Shown here in pieces: positions 13,769 through 17,225 of a stretch of 17,225 nucleotides of DNA. Origin of the DNA: JBNJGB01 sp051747385 (GTDB lineage Bacteria > Myxococcota_A > UBA9042 > PHBI01 > JACKFB01); contig JBNJGB010000063.1 in the NCBI GenBank assembly GCA_051747385.1, positions 1 to 17,225 of the forward strand. Reading direction: 5' to 3'. Numbering within the stretch: the stretch's first letter is position 1; each line of letters begins with the position of its first letter. Made by a program: the position numbers and the translations under genes. The notes below the pieces were generated by a model, which did not search any database, had not been told where the DNA came from, and saw nothing but the letters and a program-made list of their open reading frames with translations.

Positions 13769-14539
13769 GTGAAGATCGTCACCTGGAACGTGAACAGCCT
13801 GAAGGCGCGGAAGGCGTACGTGGAGAAGTGGCTGGACGCGGAGGACCCCGACGTCCTCTGCGTCCAGGAGCTGAAGCTGGACGGGGACAAGGTCCCGGCG
13901 GAGATCTTCACCGAGCGGGGCTACGACGTGGCGATCCACGGGCAGCCGCAGTGGAACGGGGTGCTCATCGCCTCGAAGACGCCGCTGGAGGACGTGGCGA
14001 AGGGGCTGCCGGACGGCGACGAGGGCGAGTCCCGGCTCATCGCGGCCACGACGGAGGGGATCCGCTTCGTGAACCTCTACTGCCCCCAGGGCCAGTCGGC
14101 GGACTCGCCGAAGTTCGCCTTCAAGCTGGGCTTCTACAAGGCGCTGCGGGCGTGGTTGGCGGAGACCTGCGACCCGTCGAAGCCCCTGGTGGTGCTGGGA
14201 GACATGAACGTGGCCCCGGAGGCACGCGACATCTGGTCCGAGGAGGTCATGCACGACGTCCCGACGTATCACCCGCTGGAGCACGAGGAGTGGGGCAAGC
14301 TGACGGCGCTCGGGCTGCACGACGCGGTGAAGCCGTTCGTCGAGCCGGGCACCTTCTCGTTCTGGGACTACCGGGGCGGCGCCTTTCCGCGGAACATGGG
14401 CATGCGCATCGACCACGTGCTCGTGACGGAGCCGCTCGTGGGCCGGGTGGAGGACGCCTTCATCCAGCGACCTTATCGCAAGAAGTGGGACGGGCTGACG
14501 CCGTCGGACCACGCCCCGGTGGGGATCGTCCTGGCGTAA
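13769..14539 (+). CDS. xthA: Exodeoxyribonuclease III (AP endonuclease, XthA family)
   Basis: This enzyme cuts DNA at abasic sites and removes nucleotides from 3' ends in base excision repair, using Mg2+. The 256-residue product has the full endonuclease/exonuclease/phosphatase fold signature: IVTWNVNSLKAR with its metal-site Asn, VLCVQELKLD with the metal Glu, NLYCPQG with the active-site Tyr, VLGDMNVAPEARD with catalytic Asp and Asn, and RIDHVLVT plus SDHAPVGIVL with the closing Asp-His pair. I chose GTG 13769, giving the usual MKIVTWN start after GGAG (13760-13763). The frame is open upstream through the GGCAAG repeat, but the extension resembles no family sequence. It is monocistronic as far as can be seen. 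Confidence 0.94.
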   Translation: MKIVTWNVNSLKARKAYVEKWLDAEDPDVLCVQELKLDGDKVPAEIFTERGYDVAIHGQPQWNGVLIASKTPLEDVAKGLPDGDEGESRLIAATTEGIRFVNLYCPQGQSADSPKFAFKLGFYKALRAWLAETCDPSKPLVVLGDMNVAPEARDIWSEEVMHDVPTYHPLEHEEWGKLTALGLHDAVKPFVEPGTFSFWDYRGGAFPRNMGMRIDHVLVTEPLVGRVEDAFIQRPYRKKWDGLTPSDHAPVGIVLA

Positions 14540-14570
14540 CGTCCGCGGACCGGGGGCTCCGATCCGGGGG

Positions 14571-14600
14571 TAGATCCGAAGCCCTCCTCGTCCGTATAAG
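14571..14600 (+). promoter_or_regulatory. Probable sigma-70-type promoter for the propeller lipoprotein gene
   Basis: TATAAG (14595-14600) matches five of six -10 bases and stands out in G/C-rich DNA. The best -35 is TAGATC (14571-14576) at 18 bases, a weak match. The leader would be very short, leading directly into AGGAGGGAGGG (14608-14618) and the ATG. Confidence 0.45.
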
Positions 14601-14624
14601 CGGCCTCAGGAGGGAGGGATCACC

Positions 14625-16076
14625 ATGCGCGTCGCCTTGGCCATCTTCATCGCGCTGCCCCTGCTCGGGGGCTGCATCTCCGTGGACCGCGGGCCGCTCG
14701 AGGGCGGCGACGTCGACGGGTCACCCCTCACCGGGGACGCTGACGGCTCCGCCAGCGGGGACGACATCACGGACGACGTCCCGCAGGACGCGGTGTCGGA
14801 TCCGGGCACCGCCGACACGCCGGCGCCCGACACGCCCGTCGAGCCGGACGCGCCTGTCCAGCCGGACACTCCGACGCCCGACGCGGTGGTGCCCGACACG
14901 CAGGGGCCGGACGTGCCGCCCACGGAGGACGTCGAGGAGGACACGGAACCCCCGGCGCTCTGCCCCGGGCTGACGTCCGCGGAGGTGGAGATCGTGGGTG
15001 GCCAGCGCTACGCCCGCTTCGGCGAGACCGTCGAGATAGCAGGCACCGTGACCGGCACCGCGGACGTCGACATGGCCATCACCGTCGACCCGCCCGAGAT
15101 GGAGCCCTTCCTCGAGGAGCAGGGGGACGGCATCGCGACCTTCGGGGTCGACGACGTGGATCTGGACTTCCAGACGACGGAGGTGACCTTCCACTTCGAG
15201 AGCGTCGTGGGGCGCTGCTTCGTCGACCGCACCGTCTCCCTGAAGGTGCTCGGGAACGTCTGGATCGCCGACCGGGACAACCACGTCGTGGAGGTCTTCC
15301 GCAGCGACGGGTCCTACATCATGCAGGGCGTGCCCTCCACCTACCTGGAGACCCCCTGGTCCCTCACGCAGCTCGACGGGGAGCGCTTCATGGTCGGAAG
15401 CCGCTACACGGGCGGGGCCCCCATCTACACCTTCGACGCCGAGAAGGTGGGCGGCTTCGACGAGGACGACGAGATGGGCCAGTACCTCTGGAGCGTCGAC
15501 GGAGCCTACTCCGCGCTGGTCCATGAGCCCGACGAGAAGGTCTGGGTCGGCGGCGTGCGCGGCCAGCTCCTCGTCTTCGAGCCCGACGGCTCCTACGTGG
15601 AGACGCTGTACCTGGACAACTACAACCTGACCGTCGAGGACATGTGGCAGCTCCCCGACGGGAACGTGGTGCTCCTGGACGACAGCAGCCTGGACTGGGA
15701 GATGACCCTCGTCGACGACGAGGCCGAGGAGATCGGCCCGTGGGGCGACAACGGGGGGAGCGAGCTGAAGCTGGTCATCGAGACCGGCACGGCGGCGCCG
15801 GACGGGGACTACGTGGTGGCCGGCCGCATGGGCACCGGCTCCTCCGCGAAGGGCTTCCTCGCGCGCCTGAAGAGCGGCGGGCAGATGCTGGACCACTCGG
15901 ACCCGCTGGAGCTCTGGCCGCGCTACGGCCTCACGGCGTTCGGCGACGAATTCCTGGTCTCCACGGACGACGACCGGGTGGTGATGCTCGACGCGGGCCT
16001 GGAGGTGGTCGACGACGACTGGACCGGCGACAAGGACGTGTCCTGGACCGCCATCATGATCGCCGGCGGCAACTGA
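14625..16076 (+). CDS. Lipoprotein with acidic/proline linker and probable beta-propeller
   Basis: The 483-residue product begins with a short signal peptide ending LLGGC, so C17 is the probable lipid anchor. Residues about 20-108 are a low-complexity stretch of Asp, Pro, Thr and Val (repeated PDTP-like units), a probable flexible tether. Residues 113-205 look like a small beta-sandwich; C113 and C198, the only other cysteines, may form a disulfide. From about 205 the pattern of GNVWIADRDNHVVEVFRSDGSY, KVWVGGVRGQLLVFEPDGSY and later VVMLDAGLEVVDDD suggests NHL/SMP-30-like propeller blades. Function is unknown; binding or surface display is plausible. The ATG follows a strong AGGAGGG site. It converges on the AbgT gene with 13 bases between stop codons. 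Confidence 0.87.
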   Translation: MRVALAIFIALPLLGGCISVDRGPLEGGDVDGSPLTGDADGSASGDDITDDVPQDAVSDPGTADTPAPDTPVEPDAPVQPDTPTPDAVVPDTQGPDVPPTEDVEEDTEPPALCPGLTSAEVEIVGGQRYARFGETVEIAGTVTGTADVDMAITVDPPEMEPFLEEQGDGIATFGVDDVDLDFQTTEVTFHFESVVGRCFVDRTVSLKVLGNVWIADRDNHVVEVFRSDGSYIMQGVPSTYLETPWSLTQLDGERFMVGSRYTGGAPIYTFDAEKVGGFDEDDEMGQYLWSVDGAYSALVHEPDEKVWVGGVRGQLLVFEPDGSYVETLYLDNYNLTVEDMWQLPDGNVVLLDDSSLDWEMTLVDDEAEEIGPWGDNGGSELKLVIETGTAAPDGDYVVAGRMGTGSSAKGFLARLKSGGQMLDHSDPLELWPRYGLTAFGDEFLVSTDDDRVVMLDAGLEVVDDDWTGDKDVSWTAIMIAGGN

Positions 16077-16089
16077 CCGCGGGCCGGCG

Positions 16090-17225
16090 CTACGGGGTCG
16101 GAGTGCCGACGCCGCCGGCGCCCGAGCCGAGCTCGTAGCCGACGCCCACGCCGGGCCCGAGCGGCAGGTCGAAGCCGACCCACAGGCCCAGCACGATCGT
16201 CCAGACGATCCCGAACGCGACCGAGTACGGGAGCATCGCGGCGATGAGCGTGCCCAGCCCCGCGTCCCGGTCGTACTTCTTCGCGAAGACGATGATGATG
16301 GGCAGGTACGGCATGAGCGGCGTGATGATGTTCGTGATGGAGTCGCCCACGCGGTAGGTGACCTGCACGGCCTCCGGGCTGATGCCCATGTACATCATCA
16401 TGGGGACGAAGATGGGCGCCATGAACGCCCACTTGGCCGACGCGCTGCCCACGAAGAGGTTCATCAGCGAGGACACGACCAGGAAGGCCAGGAGCAGGGG
16501 CACGCCCTCGAAGCCGATGCCCTCGAGGAAGCTCGCGCCCTTCACCGCCGTCACCGCGCCCAGATTCGTCCAGTTGAAGAAGGCCACGAACTGCGCGGCG
16601 ACGAAGGCGAGCACGATGTAGGTGCCCATGGTCGCCATGGTGTCGGCGGTCATCTTCGCCACGTCCTTGTCGTTGCGGACGTGGCCGGTCAGGACGCCGT
16701 AGACGACGCCCGGGACGAAGAAGAGCAGCGCGATGAGCACCTCGATGGCGTCGAAGAAGGGCGCCAGGGCGGTGATCTCCGGCTCGCCGGCGGCGACCTC
16801 GGCCCGGAGGGGCGCGCCCGGGACCGCCACCAGCAGCGCCAGCAGGCCCGTCGTGAGCAGGCCGGAGAGCATGGCCCAGCGGAACCCGCGCCGCTCGGCC
16901 GGGTCGGGGTCGTGGGCGGTCTCGATCTCGTGGTCGGCCTTCGCCGGATCCCACTCGCCCAGCATGGGCTCCACGATGCGGTTGGTCACGAGCGTCCCGA
17001 CGATGGTGATGAGGAACGTGGAGACGACCATGAAGTAGTAGTTGCAGGTCGCGTTCACGGAGTACGACGGATCGAGCGACCTGGCCGCCTCCTCCGTCAG
17101 GCCGGCCAGCAGCGGATCCAGCCCCGTGATGAGCAGGTTCGCGCTGTAGCCGCCGCTCACCCCCGCGAAGGCCGCCGCCAGGCCCGCCAGGGGATGCCGC
17201 CCGATGCCCGCGAAGAGCACCGCGC
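16090..17225 (-). CDS. AbgT-family transporter (5' end beyond window)
   Basis: AbgT-family membrane proteins transport p-aminobenzoyl-glutamate or export antimetabolites such as sulfonamides. About 376 residues of the roughly 500 expected are present; the frame is open to the window edge, so the GTG at 17220 is not taken as the true start. Family landmarks are GVSGGYSANLLITGLDPLLAG (hairpin region), SSLMNLFVGSASAKWAFMAPIFVPMM, and TYRVGDSITNIITPLMPYLP, followed by two last membrane helices. About seven hydrophobic segments are visible. The C-terminus ends in a Gly-rich tail that is probably disordered. Substrate cannot be told from sequence. It converges on the propeller lipoprotein gene; no terminator hairpin with a T tract lies between them. 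Confidence 0.92.
   Translation of the reverse strand, partial: AVLFAGIGRHPLAGLAAAFAGVSGGYSANLLITGLDPLLAGLTEEAARSLDPSYSVNATCNYYFMVVSTFLITIVGTLVTNRIVEPMLGEWDPAKADHEIETAHDPDPAERRGFRWAMLSGLLTTGLLALLVAVPGAPLRAEVAAGEPEITALAPFFDAIEVLIALLFFVPGVVYGVLTGHVRNDKDVAKMTADTMATMGTYIVLAFVAAQFVAFFNWTNLGAVTAVKGASFLEGIGFEGVPLLLAFLVVSSLMNLFVGSASAKWAFMAPIFVPMMMYMGISPEAVQVTYRVGDSITNIITPLMPYLPIIIVFAKKYDRDAGLGTLIAAMLPYSVAFGIVWTIVLGLWVGFDLPLGPGVGVGYELGSGAGGVGTPTP

Noticed and set aside
14541..14550. Palindrome GTCCGCGGAC just after the exonuclease III stop
   Set aside because: It has no loop and no T tract, so it cannot be a terminator hairpin. Short G/C palindromes are expected by chance here.
1..17225. CRISPR, tRNA, rRNA, insertion sequence or integrase signatures
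   Set aside because: None seen on reading: no spaced direct repeats of CRISPR type, no tRNA arm pattern, no transposase or integrase motifs.

Overview
The window looks like the chromosome of a very GC-rich Gram-negative bacterium, probably a Myxococcota or other former deltaproteobacterium. I judge this by eye from near-universal G/C third positions, type II lipoprotein signals followed by Asp/Pro/Thr-rich linkers, and a near-consensus sigma-54 promoter. The taxonomic call is an inference.

Region 1 (1-11078, plus strand) is one tightly packed operon for an Rnf complex, the membrane-bound ferredoxin:NAD+ oxidoreductase that couples electron flow to ion pumping. The order is PFOR-like protein A (5' end outside the window), rnfB, PFOR-like protein B, rnfC, rnfD, rnfG, rnfE, rnfA, then a 76-residue cysteine-containing membrane protein. 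Neighbouring genes overlap by 1-11 bases or are separated by about 10-12. The two PFOR-like proteins are paralogues of pyruvate:ferredoxin oxidoreductase. Both seem to have lost the thiamine-diphosphate motif. B has also lost most ligands of the catalytic-domain iron-sulfur cluster but keeps two ferredoxin-type clusters. A carries a tethered C-terminal ferredoxin domain. The arrangement suggests a non-catalytic, PFOR-derived electron-relay module built into an Rnf machine. This is the most unusual content of the window.

Region 2 (11079-12591) holds a TetR-family regulator with palindromes around its promoter and start codon. It runs end to end (no gap) into a convergent YigZ/IMPACT-family gene. 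The 207-base divergent gap beyond yigZ carries a 17-bp dyad and a strong sigma-54 (-24/-12) promoter.

Region 3 (12592-16076, plus strand) has the sigma-54-driven helical lipoprotein gene, an intergenic stretch with a GGCAAG tandem repeat and a perfect 10-bp-stem hairpin, an exodeoxyribonuclease III gene, and a lipoprotein with an acidic/proline linker and a probable beta-propeller.

Region 4 (16090-17225, minus strand) is the C-terminal three quarters of an AbgT-family transporter that runs off the window. I saw no tRNA, rRNA, CRISPR array, insertion sequence or attachment site.
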